From the NCBI RefSeq assembly GCF_022682495.2, contig NC_071399.1, positions 8,289,342 to 8,353,341 on the forward strand: 64,000 nt of DNA. The letters are read 5' to 3'. Both the position numbers and the translations under genes were made by a program. The notes under the pieces are model-generated. The model was not told the DNA's origin. It saw only the letters and a program-made list of their open reading frames with translations, and did not search any database. This document shows positions 12,306 through 24,900 of the stretch, piece after piece; the first letter of the stretch is position 1; each line of letters starts with the position of its first letter. The stretch comes from Desmodus rotundus. Its lineage: Eukaryota; Chordata; Mammalia; Chiroptera; Phyllostomidae.

Positions 12306-13996
12306 CTCTAAAAGTAAATGGAAATGCTAATTAGAGTGCAGTTCAGGTTTGGCTCAGCAGCCATGGCCATGAAGTGGGGTCACAAGATCAAATACCCACC
12401 GTGCCTGTCTTTCAATATGAGTCAAGGTCAGAAAGCTTAGGGGAAAGCAGATCAGAGGGGATCACAACACCAGACTACAAAAAGGAGAACCACTACACTC
12501 GAACTCACTTCTTAGAGCCCTCACCCCTCCTCATTTCGTCAGGAAAATCCCTGAACCCAGAATCAACTTGAGTCCCCAAGGTTCAGGTACCCCCAGCCCA
12601 GACTAGACCCCGGTGTCTTGCTTTTGGCCCATCGCTGTCCTCACACCGATAACCAGAGAAAAGTGACTGGGCCAGAGCCCAGGAAGGGGACGCAAGTGAG
12701 GGGAGAAGAAGTTGGACTTGGCAACTAACTGAAACAATATAAAATATGGCTGAGTAAAATACAAGGTAGTCTTGTTTGGCAGAAGCAGGGCCTTTTTATT
12801 TCAGGTTATTAAGAAATCCATATTCTCCTGCCGACCACGAAACCACCTGGGTGTGGAAACTGGGCTAAAACAGGAGACCTCTCCCGCCCACCATGCCGCC
12901 CGAGGGAGCTGTCATTTCTGAGAACTTTTCCAGACTCTCCATTATAAATGGCTTAAACTCCCAAACCTAAGATCTCTTGGGAATATGAAAGTTGTTTTAA
13001 ACCACCAGAGCCCGGGATGACTCACCAATTTGGAATTCAGTGAAAAAGCAAACCACAATAATTTTAAGTTGGGTGTCTACTTGCCTCTTAAAATAGTTGA
13101 GAGAGTTTGCAAAATATTTAATTATACCTATTTCTGCTTTGTATTCTTAAATCCTGGGTTGGGTGTGGATGGGCTCTGGGGAGAAGAGGCAGAGAGAATC
13201 GGAGAGCTTTGTTGGAGGTGACCACTGCCACTTCCGTTTGGGCTCTTCATTTGCTGGGGGACTAGATGCGTGCCCCTGGACAGACGGGCAGCAGGAGCCA
13301 ACGCCCTGTCGGTCAGGAGTGGGGGTGGCATCAGAAGAGAACAGCTTAAAAAGGAACTGGCTGAGTATTTAGGATACAGCAGTTTATGAGTAACTTTAAA
13401 ACAAACACAAGCAGGCATTTATTGAGTTCCGAAGTGTCAGGGAGCATGGGACAGCTGAGTGGGAGGCAGGGCCTGGGGCCATGCCTTCTGTGGGACCACC
13501 ATGCCCTCCCAGGCCCCCAGAACCAAGGGCAATCAGGAGCGCCCAGTCCAGAGCTGCGTCTCGGTGTCCGGGGCCAGTACCCCAGATGTGGCTTATCACA
13601 AGAGGCCTGTCTAAACCATTCCTCGCAACTGTGCAGTCTTGGCCATTGGAAATGAGTAGCTGAGTGTCTGAGGTTGAATCCTCTCTTGTATACTCAACCC
13701 CAGAAGCGCTTATTGTCTGCATTGTCCATTGAGACTCACAAAGGAGGGATTAAAGCAGAGCTGGTTGCCCCTGAGCTGGCTCAGTCTGGAGGAAGCCTGG
13801 AAAGGCAGAGACACTCGCCCCGCCGTGTCTGCAGGCGTGGGCACATGCCGGGTGTATAAGGCAACTGCCACCTCGCTGTCTGGCAGGGAGGCAGTGGGGT
13901 GGCTGCACTGGGAGCGTTGCCCTTCCCTGAGAGCCGGAGAGGAGAGGCAGCCTGAGGCCACAGGAGACGCACAGCATTCTGTCCTCACACTCTGCT
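12306..13996. other. Intron 1 segment without recognised gene or repeat
   Basis: No gene is seen. Near 13405-13440 a 'gcaggcatttattgag' string hints at an old interspersed repeat but is too short to assign. Confidence 0.55.
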
Positions 13997-14150
13997 GTCT
14001 GTGGGCTCCGTGACCTTGAAGAGCACGGTACTGTGTCCCAGCCTGGGTTTCCTCGTGTGTACTATGGGGATGGCCGTGCCTGCCCCACAGAGTTCTGTGA
14101 GGATGGACTGTATTCGGAAGTGCCTGGCACTGAACACAGCCAACATGTAG
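13997..14150 (+). mobile_element. MIR SINE
   Basis: Forward MIR: 'ctccgtgaccttgaagagca', 'cagcctgggtttcctcgtgtgt', 'tgccccacagagttctgtgaggatgg' and 'tgcctggcactgaac' follow in consensus order. Confidence 0.8.
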
Positions 14151-14344
14151 ACATGTGAATTCTTCCACACTTGGGAAATGCGCAGGCTGCTCCCTGCTCG
14201 ACTGAGTCTGGCTGCTCATCACGAAGGGAGACAACAGGAGTTCTGTGGAGACGCAGCCACCCCCTGGCTGCTCAGATTCTGACTCGACCAACCAGAGGCC
14301 GTGCAGTGACAATGCTGAGTGACACATGGTGGGCAGTTCTGTGT

Positions 14345-14438
14345 GGTCCTGACTTACTCACTTCCTGGCTAGGTGACCTCAGGCCAGCTGCTTACCCTCT
14401 CTAGGCTTAAAGTCTCTCATTTGTAAAAATGCCCTTCC
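14345..14438 (+). mobile_element. MIR SINE fragment
   Basis: A second forward MIR: 'cctgacttactcacttcctggctaggtgacc', then 'cttaccctctctaggctt' and 'ctctcatttgtaaaaatg'. Confidence 0.7.
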
Positions 14439-14554
14439 ATAACTGCCAAAGTCATTATAAAAGTCAATCAAAGGTATCAAGATTAGAGAATGGAAGAAGT
14501 AGCTGTCTTTATATGCCGGAATTGTGGTCTTGTGTATCTTATATCAGGGAATCC

Positions 14555-15930
14555 TAAGGCATTCACAAAATACTATTACAATTAATGAGCAAGTTCGGCA
14601 AGGCAGACGGATGCAAGATGAACACCCAAAAACCAACTGTGTTTTTATACGCTGCAAAAATGAAATTAAGAAAAGAATTCCATTCACAATAACATCAGAA
14701 AGAATGAAGTGCTTAGAAATATTTAACAAAAGAAGTGCAAGACTCATGCGCCGAAAACCATCAAGCCTTGCTGAGAAATTTTAACCTGACGAGACGGGAC
14801 AATGTGCCAAGTTTACGGGTCAGGAGACAGTATTGTTAAAGGGGCAGTGCCTCCCAAATTGTTCTGTAGATTAGACACAGTTCCTGCCAAAATCCTAGCT
14901 GTGTGTTTTGTTTTGTTTTCAGAAGTTGACAAGCTCATCATAAAATGCATTTGGAAATAGAAGGGACTCAAAAGAGCCAAAACAATCTTTAAAAAAAAGT
15001 ACCAAGTGGAAAGAATTACTCATCCCAATTTCCAACTCCCTACAGAGCTAAGTGGTCAAGACAGTGTGGTCCTGGCATCTGGGCGGCGTGTGGACTTCAG
15101 CTGAGGCCCAGGAATAAACTGACATTTATGGCCAGTTGATTTTCAATGTAAGTGTCAAGAAAATTCAGTGGGAAAGGAATGCTCTTTCCAACAAATGGTG
15201 CTGGGACAATTAATTGCCTCACGTTATACGCAAAAAAATTAACTCAAAATGGATGCAAACCCAAATGTAAGAGCTAGAAGTATAAAACTCTTAGAAGAAA
15301 ATACAGGAGTGAATCTTCATGACGTCGAGTTAGGCAGTTACTTCCTAGATGTGATGCCAGAAGTACAATGACAAAAGAAAAACTAGACAGATAGGACTTC
15401 AACATTAAATACTCCTGTACTTCGAGATACTTCCTCAAGCAAGTAAAAAGACAACCACCACCTGGGAGAAAAATATTTGCAACTTATACGTTCCCTAGTG
15501 CATAATGTCCCACACAGAGTCTGGTACATAAATGTTCACAGTAGCATTACTCACAAGAGCCAAACAGTGGAAACAATACAAATGTTTATCAGCTGGTGAA
15601 TGGATCAGCGAAATGTGGTCTATTCATGCAACGGAATACTTCTTGCCAACGAAAGCAGTGAGGACCTGATACAACACGGAAGAACCCCAAAAGCATTACA
15701 CTAAGTGAAAGAAGCCAGACACACTAGAACACGGGTTCTGTGGTTCCATTCACACGAAATGCAATGGCAAGTCCCTAGAGAAGGAAAGCGGGTCGGGGCT
15801 GGGGGTGGGAATGGTGAGCAACCACGGGGCCAAGGCTTCTTTTGGGTGATAGGAATGTCCTAAAGTGAGATTGTGGTGATAGTTGTGCCTCTCCGTAAAT
15901 ACACTAAAGATCATTGGATTGCCTGTGGTC
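14555..15930 (+). mobile_element. L1M LINE: ORF2 3' part and 3' UTR
   Basis: The element begins in the C-terminal RT region of ORF2 (14580-14780, the 'agatgaacacccaaaaaccaactg' and 'aagaaaagaattccattcacaataac' blocks). It continues through the zinc-knuckle-side ORF2 region and ends in the 3' UTR (15690-15925, 'gaaagaagccagacacactag', 'gtgattgtggtgatagttg'). Some ORF2 sequence near 15330-15560 appears missing. All frames are broken. Plus orientation, antisense to ENPP6. Confidence 0.85.
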
Positions 15931-16295
15931 CTTGGTTACAGCAGCCCCGACCGAAACAGGGACTAAATCAGTGCTCGGTTACAGTGCCTGCTTAGGCAGC
16001 TGGCGACGAGCAAGTTCCACTGGGTCCCGGAACACCTTTGGATTTAAGCTTTTGCATAGATGAATGCTGTTGGTCAAAAGGGGACACGACAGGACAGCCC
16101 TCTCACATACCTGTCTCTCATCTGTCCAGGTGTGCCTCCAATAAGTGACCACAGTTCCTCATTTCTCATGTACCTTTAAAGAGATGCTTTCCCTCCAACC
16201 GGCAAAAGCCCTCGGCTGGGCCCTGATACCCCTGAGCGGCAGTGTTCCTGCTGCCTGCTGTTTCCTGCCTCCTGTGGAGCCCAGCTGTACGAGGA

Positions 16296-16317
16296 GGGGC
16301 GGGGGGCGGGGGAGGGG
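16296..16317 (+). other. G-quadruplex motif
   Basis: Four runs of four to six G residues are separated by single bases C, C and A (GGGG C GGGGGG C GGGGG A GGGG). Single-base loops predict a very stable parallel G4. The plus strand is the ENPP6 template strand. Confidence 0.8.
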
Positions 16318-18181
16318 ACACGCTGCCTCCACACCAGAGCATTTCTGACCAGGGACTGGGGGGTCATGGGTGAAAATTTTTAAATATCAGACCACTTACA
16401 CATAGTATATGGCCTGACTTCTGGGAGCATCCCAGGCTAGGTGACATGGTGGCATTTTCCAGGGGCTGCTGGAGCAAGAGCAAGGATTCCAGTGACTTCT
16501 CTGAGGTGCTGTCCTGTCCTGAGATGGACTTGCCTCTCACATGCCCCCCGCCCCCGGGGTGGGCTTCTGGGGGCAAGTCTTACAGGCCAGGGTGGACCCT
16601 GGGGGCCCACCTCCTTCACGAGACAGAACCCTGGAGCCCAGGGGGGAATGCCTGTGACTGGGGAGGGGCTTTCACAGGCTTTCATTGTTCTGGGCTGAGG
16701 AGCAGGGGTTGGAGGGGGTGGGCAGCATGTTCTAGGCTGGGCCTGTGGTCTGCTAGTGAGGGAGCGAAAGCTCAATATTTGAGGTTTTCTCCCAAACACC
16801 AATGTTTGTTTAAGGCTTTTGCCTTCAGCCATTAGAGCAGAATGTTTCCTCAAATCTACCTGAGAAAGCCAAAGTCTTTACGTGCAGCCGTTTCTCAGGA
16901 AGCACCAGACGTGCCGCAGAGTGGGCGGCCTGCGTTACTTGCTTCATGTGCATAATGTGGAAGAGCCCCCTAGAAAAACCCTGGGGGTGTCCTGCCCCCT
17001 CCATCCACAGATGCAGGACCTCCATGCTGCCTCCACCCTGCCCGCGGGCCGAGCCCTTGTCAGGGGCCATCAGCATCCAGTGACACTAACCACAGACCAC
17101 GTTTTCCAAGTGTGTAAAAGAGGTCCAAGTCGACCACAACAGGGAAGCCATGCGGGTGGTCATGGAGAGCCCCTTCTGATCACCCTTTCCCTGTGTGGCC
17201 CTTCAGAATCTCCTTGGACCTCAGCACTACATTCCCAGTCTGAGAACAGAGCACCTAGAACGTTCCCAACAGGCAGCCGGCACTCGCGTGGTAGACAGCT
17301 AACGCCGCTATCCCAGGCTGCCTTGGCCCAGGCCACTCATTTTAAAGCAGTGAGAGCTCAGGACCAGGACAGTGACGTGGCTTGTCCAGCGTCCCAGGGG
17401 GTCGTGGTGGAACCCTGCCTGCCTGCCTGCCCTGGTCCACCAGTGCTTTCCAACCTGCTGCGCATCAGCCGTTCTGGCGGGACAACCTGGGTGAACAGGC
17501 AAGGCCACTCAGACCCGAGGTGACGGGGCAGAGGACTGGCCTGCTGACACACCTGGAGCATTCACGGCCCACAGCCCACAGGTCGTGTGCCCTGTGTGCA
17601 TTCTCGCAGCCACCCCACTTGGCCTCCCGCGTCAGGCCTGGCAACCCCCGGAGTGTGCGCTCATAGGGCAGGTGCCTGGGGGGGGGTTACATCACCCAGG
17701 TGAGGCAGATCCACAGTATCCCTGAGCAAAAGTCTGTTTGTGACGTTGGCCTGGCAGCCCTTTGTCCCCGGAGCCTGTCCACACGTGGTTCCAAGGCCTT
17801 TCTGCCAGACCCTGTCTCCTCACCGTGGAAAGGTCTGGAGATAGGAGGAGGTCACGATCAAGTACTACATCCAACAGGAGCCAAATGCTCCACACAGGAC
17901 CCAGGGAAGCCCCAGACCTGCCTCAGGTCCCCGCCTGGGCGACCGCAGACAATGGCCCTATTCACGGAAGGGGACTATGAAACTTGAGTAGGTGTTGTTT
18001 AAAGTGTCTCTGAAATAAATGTTAACATGCTGACTCAGGCCCCTCTGAATTAATTTTAAATGTCCTTTAACCCATTTGTGGCATAGCACGCATGATGAAG
18101 CGGGTCCCAGGAGCAGCAGGGTCCAACCAAACTCCCAGAAGCCTTGGCAGGAGGCAGAGGGCCCTATCATCCATCAACAGT

Positions 18182-18213
18182 GGGGGGAGGGGCAGGGGCG
18201 GGGTGGTGGGGGG
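18182..18213 (+). other. G-quadruplex motif
   Basis: Five G-runs of at least three bases are separated by loops of one to four bases (A, CA, C, TGGT). They lie on the ENPP6 template strand. Confidence 0.75.
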
Positions 18214-20143
18214 AGAGATCAGCCACGGCTCACAGACCACAGTGGCTCCGTGTGGGTGAACCTTCTTAAAAAGGGGCTTGCTGTAATGATAATCAAAAGC
18301 TTTCGCCACCTTCCGCAGCTTCGCCCAGCACCCTAACCCTTCCCTTCTTTGGGAGTGGGTTTCCAGCCGCTGAATGCCACATAACAAGATCTCCCTCTCA
18401 GCGCCGTGGAAAGCCAAGAGAAACATGCTTTTTAAAAAGTGGCACTTCAGTGCAGAGAGGTCTGTTGATGGGAGCTGAAATAATGTCGTGCCGAGAGGGA
18501 TTATTTTTGCAAGTTCCTGGAACACACTATTTTCTCAGGGCAGGAGGCTGTTTGTGCCCTTCGAGGCTTCTGCGGCCCCATGCCTCGCCAACCCTGCCTG
18601 CATCTCTAGACAGCTTAGTCAGGACCCTGTAGATAGAATGTCATTTTAAGTAGAAATGTGGAAAGATGCTGTTAGGTGTCCCTAGGAAGAAAGTGACAAA
18701 ATTTAAACAAAAGGCCACGTAGACGCGAAGACAGACTGAATCGTGCTTCCGTGAGAAATGTCCTCCATTGGCCATGTGGCAAGCAGAGAGACAAGAAGGT
18801 CATGGTCTGGGGTCCACTGGGACCCTCAGAAGCAATTTGTCTCTTTTACCCCTGTGGTTGGTTAATCTACATGTTTCTGGAACTCTCCTTTAAGACATTG
18901 TGTCTGACCCTGTAATGTTCCAACTCCAGGTGGATATCTGACTCTGACACGAAATGTATTCTAATGGAAATGTACCTTCCCAGATAAACAGCCCTCCAAA
19001 CTTGCTCATTCCTGCTCATGGGAGCCCCAGGCTTCTGAATAGCTCCTGGCCTTGGAATCGATTCAGGGTCTCCTCCTTTTCATTCTCCTATGTGTGGGGT
19101 GCATAGCCTCAGCAGCAGGTTCTTCCAGCTGCTATGCTCTTCAAAGTCAGACTTCCCTACAGCCCACAGGAAAGGACAGACGCTCAGGAGTTCCCAGTGG
19201 AAAAGGAAAGAAGGAGTCTGTTGGGGTATCTGCGAATTAGCTTTTAAAGCCTTCCATCAACTGAATGTCGTTTTGTTTTTTTTTAACAAATGCATCCGTC
19301 TCTCACTCTCCCACACGCACGTGGGCAGTGAATGGTTTTAGCACACCTTCCCTTGTCTCGTGAACGCTTCTCTGCCTTGGCTTCCATTGCATCCCTCATG
19401 TCATCAGTCTTTATAGGTTTTTGGGTTTTTTTCCTAAGATCTGGCCCACAAATCATCTCTTACAAAAAAACCCTCTCCACTCATCCTTCAGTATTCAGTT
19501 CTAGATCCACCTTCTCTGTACCACTCACGTCCATGACGAGCCACCACTTTCTTCTAAAATGCCCCGAGCACCCACTCAGTGTCTGTGATGTTAAAGCAAG
19601 ATTCCTGCACCCACCGTGGGGGACACTATGCGCCCCTGACTTACTGGCATCAAGTTAACAACAGGACTGCTTTGGCCAGTGAAGCGGGTGTGGATGTGAC
19701 TTGGGACACTTCCAAGCAGAAGTTTTACGCATTATCACATTGTTTGGCCATTTCCTGTTTTCCTTCTGCCTTGTCAGCAGCGTATCTCATTTGGAAGTTG
19801 CTTTATCAGCCTGGGTCTCAACATGAAGAGGAAATGGGGCAGATTGAGAAGTAAACCTTAGTTGTTATAAGCCCTGATATAGCTTGTTCCTGCAACATGA
19901 GTCAGCGTAAACTTACTGATAAAGTGTGGGGTATTTGTAGTTTTTAGAATGCTGGCTTTACACAAAGTGTCTCATTCTGGCTTCACAACAAGCCCAGTGG
20001 TTGTTTATTTTCTCCACCGTACTGACAAATAACATTAAAACTCAAAAGAACGTGTTTGTTTCCATTCTGAAAGTCAAAAAGCAACAGAATAGATGAAATT
20101 AGGTCTTCTGCAGTGAAGCCATAGCTCTTTTCACGGCACCATA

Positions 20144-20611
20144 TGTTGTGGCTCAAAGCATGTTCCCCAAAAAGATATGTTGAAGTTCTGTCCCTTTGTG
20201 TCTGTGAGTGTGACCTTATTTAGAAACAGGGTCTTCACAGGTGTAATCAAGTTAACACGAGGCCATTAGGATGGGCCCTCATTCAATATGGCTGGTGTAA
20301 GGACACCACATAAGACACACACAAAGACACACAGGGAGAATGCTGAGTGACAAAGAAGGAGACAGAGACGGAAGTGATGCAATGATACAGCTTCAGACCA
20401 AGGAATCCCCAGGACCGCTGGCCGCACAAGAAGCTGAGAGAATGCCGCGGAACAGGTTCTCCCCAGGAGCCCTCACAGCGAACGTGGCCCTGCCGACACC
20501 TTGATTTCAGATGACCGGCCTCCAGAACCATGAAGGAATCCTGTCTGCTGGTCTAACACAGCCCCCCAGCTTGTGGTCACTTGCTACAGCATCCCTAGGA
20601 AATCAACACAC
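20144..20611 (+). mobile_element. Solo LTR, ERVL-MaLR (MLT1-type)
   Basis: The LTR starts TGTTGTGGCTC and continues 'agatatgttgaagttctgtcc', 'gtgaccttatttagaaacagggtctt', 'gtgtaatcaagttaa', 'gccgacaccttgatttcag', 'cctccagaaccatgaa' and 'tcaacacacc', all in MaLR LTR order. No internal retroviral region is attached. Confidence 0.8.
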
Positions 20612-20737
20612 CCTTACTACCTCAGTTTCAGAGCAGAAACCATTAGAGAGAAAGCTCAGTCCGTAGGGTGGGGGATGGAACTGGGCTGTCTAGGAAAACC
20701 TTCATTCTTCTGTCAGCAGCCTAGTCACCACGTGGTC

Positions 20738-21119
20738 TTATTTGTTTCTGAGAGCCGTCATAAACACGGATGCCCACAGACTCGGTGACTTAAACAACAG
20801 GAATCTATTGTTCACGATCCTGGGGGCTAGAAGTCCAGCATCAAGGTGTCATCAGGGTTGGTCTTCCCTAAAGCCTCTCTCTTTGGCTTACAGGTGGCTC
20901 TCTCCTCCCTGTGTCTTCCCTCTATGCCCAGTGCCCTGGCCTCCCCTTCTTACAAGGACATCAGCCATTGAATTAGGGCCCACCCTGATGACCCCATTTT
21001 GATCTAATTACCTTTTGAACAATCTTATCTCCAAATACGGTCATGTTCTAAGACATTAGGGATTGGGACTTCAACTTATGATTTGCTGGGGTGGGGGGCA
21101 CAATTCAGCCCACAACACC
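20738..21119 (-). mobile_element. Solo LTR, ERVL-MaLR (MLT1-type), reverse
   Basis: Reverse complement of a MaLR LTR: 'ggtgacttaaacaacaggaat', 'gttcacgatcctgggggctagaag', 'ctccaaatacggtcatg', 'cacaattcagcccacaacac'. It lies 126 bases from the preceding LTR in the opposite orientation. Confidence 0.8.
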
Positions 21120-21618
21120 ATGTTTGCAAAAGTCTAAGAAACCCCTCACGTGGTCTGTGTTCACAGCCCATTCACCTGAGCAATCTGGGAACACAAGGGA
21201 GGCCCTGCTAGCCTTTCAAATAGCCAGACTCATCTCTGGTCCAAAAGCCAGGACCGCACACAGCTGGGTCTTTGCTGTTATCTCGCAGTTGTTTGTGTGG
21301 TTCTGAACCATCTTCCACGTTCATGCTTTGCTGTGCCCTTGGCTTTCTTGGCTTCAGCGCTCTGGGCTAGAATTAGGCTCTGTCTCAGGCCGTGCTGGCG
21401 ACTAGTGTTCTGGTTAAATTCCCAACACTCCAGGCCTTTGATCCCTTACTTGGCACAGCCCCCTCCTCATGGTGATTCTCCTTCCAACTTCTTGCTGCCT
21501 CCAACTTTATTGTCAAAATTTGAAACCAAATTGATAGACATGTTTTGAAATAGAGAAGATTACTAGACATAAAAGGTAACCAGTTCACCTAAATGACTGT
21601 TAATTGTTTAAATAAAAC
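21120..21618. other. Intron 1 segment without recognised gene or repeat
   Basis: Short unique interval between the MaLR LTR pair and the half-L1 element. Confidence 0.6.
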
Positions 21619-21629
21619 AAAGCATGATT

Positions 21630-24178
21630 GCGGGGGCTTCTGGTCAAGATGGTGGTGTAGGCAGACATGGCTCGTCTCTTCACACAACCGCATCAAAATT
21701 ACAACTAAAATCTAGAACAACCATCACTCAGAACCATCAGAAATTGAGCTGAATGGAAGTCTGACACCTCAGAATTTAAAAAACCATTTCCATCAATACT
21801 AGTAGAAGAGATGCAGATGTGGAATGGGGTGGTCGCTCACCCACATGTGGAGGATAAAAATTCAGGAGCGATATCTCAGGAGTGAGGAATCCCAGCCCCA
21901 CACCAGGCCACCTACCCCATGGTTCCTGTGCCAGGAAGATAAATCCCCACAAATTCTGGCTGCAAAAACCAGTGGGGATTGAGTCAGTGGAGAAACTGCT
22001 GGAGCCCCAAGCAGTTCCTCTTAAAGAATCCACACACAGACTCACCTACTCAGACTCACTTCCTCTGAGCTCCAGCGCTTGGGTAGCAGCTTGAAGAGCA
22101 CCAGTGGCACACTGGGAGAGGTCCCTTTTCTGAGCCCTCCCCACACAGAGCCACAGAGCCAGCAGGCTGGTGCCATATCTGAGACTCCATTGACCTGGCT
22201 AACACTGTTTGCCCAGCCCTGGAGATCTCCAGAGACTCCGCCCCACCCAATTTATGGGCCCACCCTAGCTGCTTTTTCATTTGAATAGTGAGTCTTGCCT
22301 CTTGCTTTGAAACTTCCTAAATCCTATCAAACAAGCAACAGTTGGCCTCACTGAGCTCCAGGCCAGGCACTAGCAGCAGCCAGATTAGTTTCACAGCTTG
22401 ACTTTGCCTGGGAATCTCTAAACCCAGCACAATTAGCAACCTTCTCAGATTCCTTCACAGCTCAGGAAGGGCAGACCTGGACAAAACACAGGTGGGGTCT
22501 GACCTTGGCCTGCACCACCCAGGAAACCCCTGGGCCAACACACCCAGTGGATAGCAACAGACCACTTCGAAGCACCCCCACCCTGCTGCTGCACAGCTGA
22601 TTCTCCACGGAAGGTGGAGGTTGGTGGTAAGTGGTCACAGCCAATCCTTGCAGCTGAGTGGCCTGGGTAAATCCCTCCCATTGACCTGCCAACAGCAATT
22701 AAAGCTCAACTACAAGGGGAGGGTGCACTCAGCACACATGAAGGGTGCACCTTGAGTGACAGGGGAGGCTGTGCCACTGGACCCTACAGGACACCTACTA
22801 CATGAGGTCACACTACCAAGACACAGAGTCAAGGTGGCTCTACCCAATACACAGAAACAAACACGGGGAGGCTGCCAAAATGAGGACACAAAGAAACATG
22901 GCCAAAATGAAGGAACAGATCAAAACTCCAGAAAAAGAGATAAATGAAATGGAGATAAGCAATCTACCAGACACAGAGTTCAAAACACCGTTTATAAGGA
23001 TGCTCAAGGAACTCAGTGAGGACCACAGCAGCATAAAAAAGATCCAATCAGAAATGAAGGATTCACTGTTGAAATAAAGAACAATTTACAGGGAAACAAT
23101 AGTAGAGTAGATGAAGCTGAGAAGTCAATGATTTGAAACATAAGGAAGCAAAAATAATGAATCAGAACAACAAGAAGAAAAAAAGAATCCAAAAAAATGA
23201 GGGTAGTATAAGTAGCCTCTGGGACAAGTTCAAGTGGCCCAATATTTGCATCATAGAAGGCGCCCAAAGGAAAAGAGAAAGAGCAAGAAATTGGAAATCT
23301 ATTTTAAAAAATAATGAAAGAAAACTTCCCTAATTTGGTGAAGGAAATAGACATGCACGTCCAGAAAGCACAGAGTCCCAATCGAGTCGGATCCAAGAGG
23401 CCCCTCCAAGACACATCATAATTAAACTGTCAAGGATTAAAGATAAAGAGAGAATCTTACGAGAAGCAAGAAAAAAGCAGAGTTACCTACAGGGGAGTTC
23501 CCATAAGACTGTCAGCTGATTTCTCAAAAGAAACTTTGCAGGCTAGAAGGGATTGGCAAAAAGTATTCAAAGTGATGAAAAGCAAGAACCTACATCCAAG
23601 ATTCTCACTCTATCCAGCAAAGCTATCATTTAGAATTGAAGGGCAGATAAAGTGCTTCCCAGACAAGGTAAAGCTGAAGGTTCATTGGCACCAAGCCATT
23701 ATTACATAAAATGTTAAAGGGACCTATTTAAGAAAAACAAGAAGATCAAAACTATGAACATTAAAATGACAACAAACCCATAACTATCAACAACTGAATC
23801 TAAAAAATATAAACAAAACCAAAGCAAACTAAGTGAACAACGAGAACAGGAACAGAATCGTAGGTATGGCGATCATTTGGAGGGTTATCAGCTGGGAGGA
23901 GGAAGAGGGAGAATGGGGAAAATTGTGCAGGGATTAAGAAGCATAATTGGTAGGAACAAAATAGACAGGGGGATACTAAGAATAATAGAACAAAAGTAGA
24001 AGCCAAAGAACTCACATGCACAACCCATGGACATGAACTAACAACTGCATGAACTAAGTGGGGGTGGAGGGGTGTTGCTGGAGGGAAGTGGGGTACTGGG
24101 TAAAGGGGGCAAAGGGAAAAAACTGGGACAAATGTAACAGCATAATGAAAATACAAACTAAAGCCAAAACAAAAACCC
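21630..24178 (+). mobile_element. Half-L1 (HAL1-like) retrotransposon, full length with TSDs
   Basis: The 5' region starts 'cgggggcttctggtcaagatggtgg', typical of L1-lineage 5' UTRs. A region homologous to L1 ORF1 follows (about 22800-23470). It contains a coiled-coil-like segment ('aagcaatctaccagacacagag'), the RRM start 'ggcccaatatttgcatcata', and 'cccaatcgagtcggatcc', 'cacatcataattaaactgtcaagg'. The characteristic half-L1 tail comes next ('aagaaactttgcaggctagaaggg', 'ctatccagcaaagctatcattt'). No ORF2 reverse transcriptase is present. Flanks aaagcatgatt (21619-21629) and aaagcataatt (24179-24189) are target-site duplications. ORF1 is broken: a 91-codon frame ends at 23077 and the rest continues in another frame. 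Confidence 0.8.
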
Positions 24179-24189
24179 AAAGCATAATT

Positions 24190-24559
24190 TCATTTTTTTC
24201 TTTATTAGTTTAGGAGTATCTAAAGTCAAAATAATCATCGACTTTCCTGAAACTCTGAATGTTTTAGTCACTATAGTGCTTCTTCAGTATAATACATTCT
24301 ATTCAAAGAGGACAGAATAATCAAGTTGGTGCTAAGATGGAAAATCAGGAGTGTGAGAAAGACAATGACAGAGTGGCGTAAGCCCCTTTAGTTTGGCTGG
24401 CTAGGAAGGCGCTCCCATGACAGCAACTTTGGGGGCAGATTGAGAAAATCAGTGGAGCAAACCTGGAGTCTTTCTGGGGGGAAATCAGTCCAGCCAGAAG
24501 GAAGAGCAAGTTCCAGTGTCCTGAGGGGGCCACATGGCTGGAACAGGTGAGGAAGCCAG
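24190..24559. other. Intron 1 segment without recognised gene or repeat
   Basis: A/T-rich start then unique sequence; nothing supportable. Confidence 0.6.
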
Positions 24560-24900
24560 GGGAACGATGTCAGAAAGGGGCAAGCTGAGCACGTGGGACC
24601 AGTTCTGGAAGGACTTTAGATTTTACCTGGAGTGAAAGCAGCATCTGCTGGAGGGTCTGAGCAGACGAGTGGCGTGATGAGACGCATGTTTTAAAAGGAG
24701 GACTCCAGTTCGCACGTGGAGACAGACTGCAGGCCAGGGACATGGAGGGAACAGCAGCTCTTAGGAAGCTCTGGGCAGTAGAGGGTGCCAGGGATGAGAA
24801 GTGGAGGCTTTGTGATTTGTCTCGAAAGTACAGCCAACTCAAAGAAAGGGAGGTGAGGAAGATGAGGAGGACGCAACGGGAGGGACCAAGGAGTAGCCGG
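24560..24900 (-). mobile_element. L2 LINE fragment, reverse
   Basis: Reverse L2: 'aaggactttagattttacctggagtg', 'gagggtctgagcagacgagtggcgtgatgagacgc', 'ttttaaaaggaggactccag' and 'gagacagactgcaggcc' follow in the order of the L2 antisense consensus. Confidence 0.75.

Larger units (their letters stand above)
15931..20143. other. Intron 1 segment without recognised gene; two G-quadruplex motifs
   Basis: Largely unique, G/C-rich sequence up to 18250. A possible MIR remnant lies near 17330-17420 and a possible hAT remnant near 17445-17500, but both are too weak to call. Two plus-strand G4 motifs are listed separately. Confidence 0.55.

Noticed and set aside
17330..17500. Possible MIR and hAT remnants
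   Set aside because: Only short strings match; not enough to support a family call by eye.
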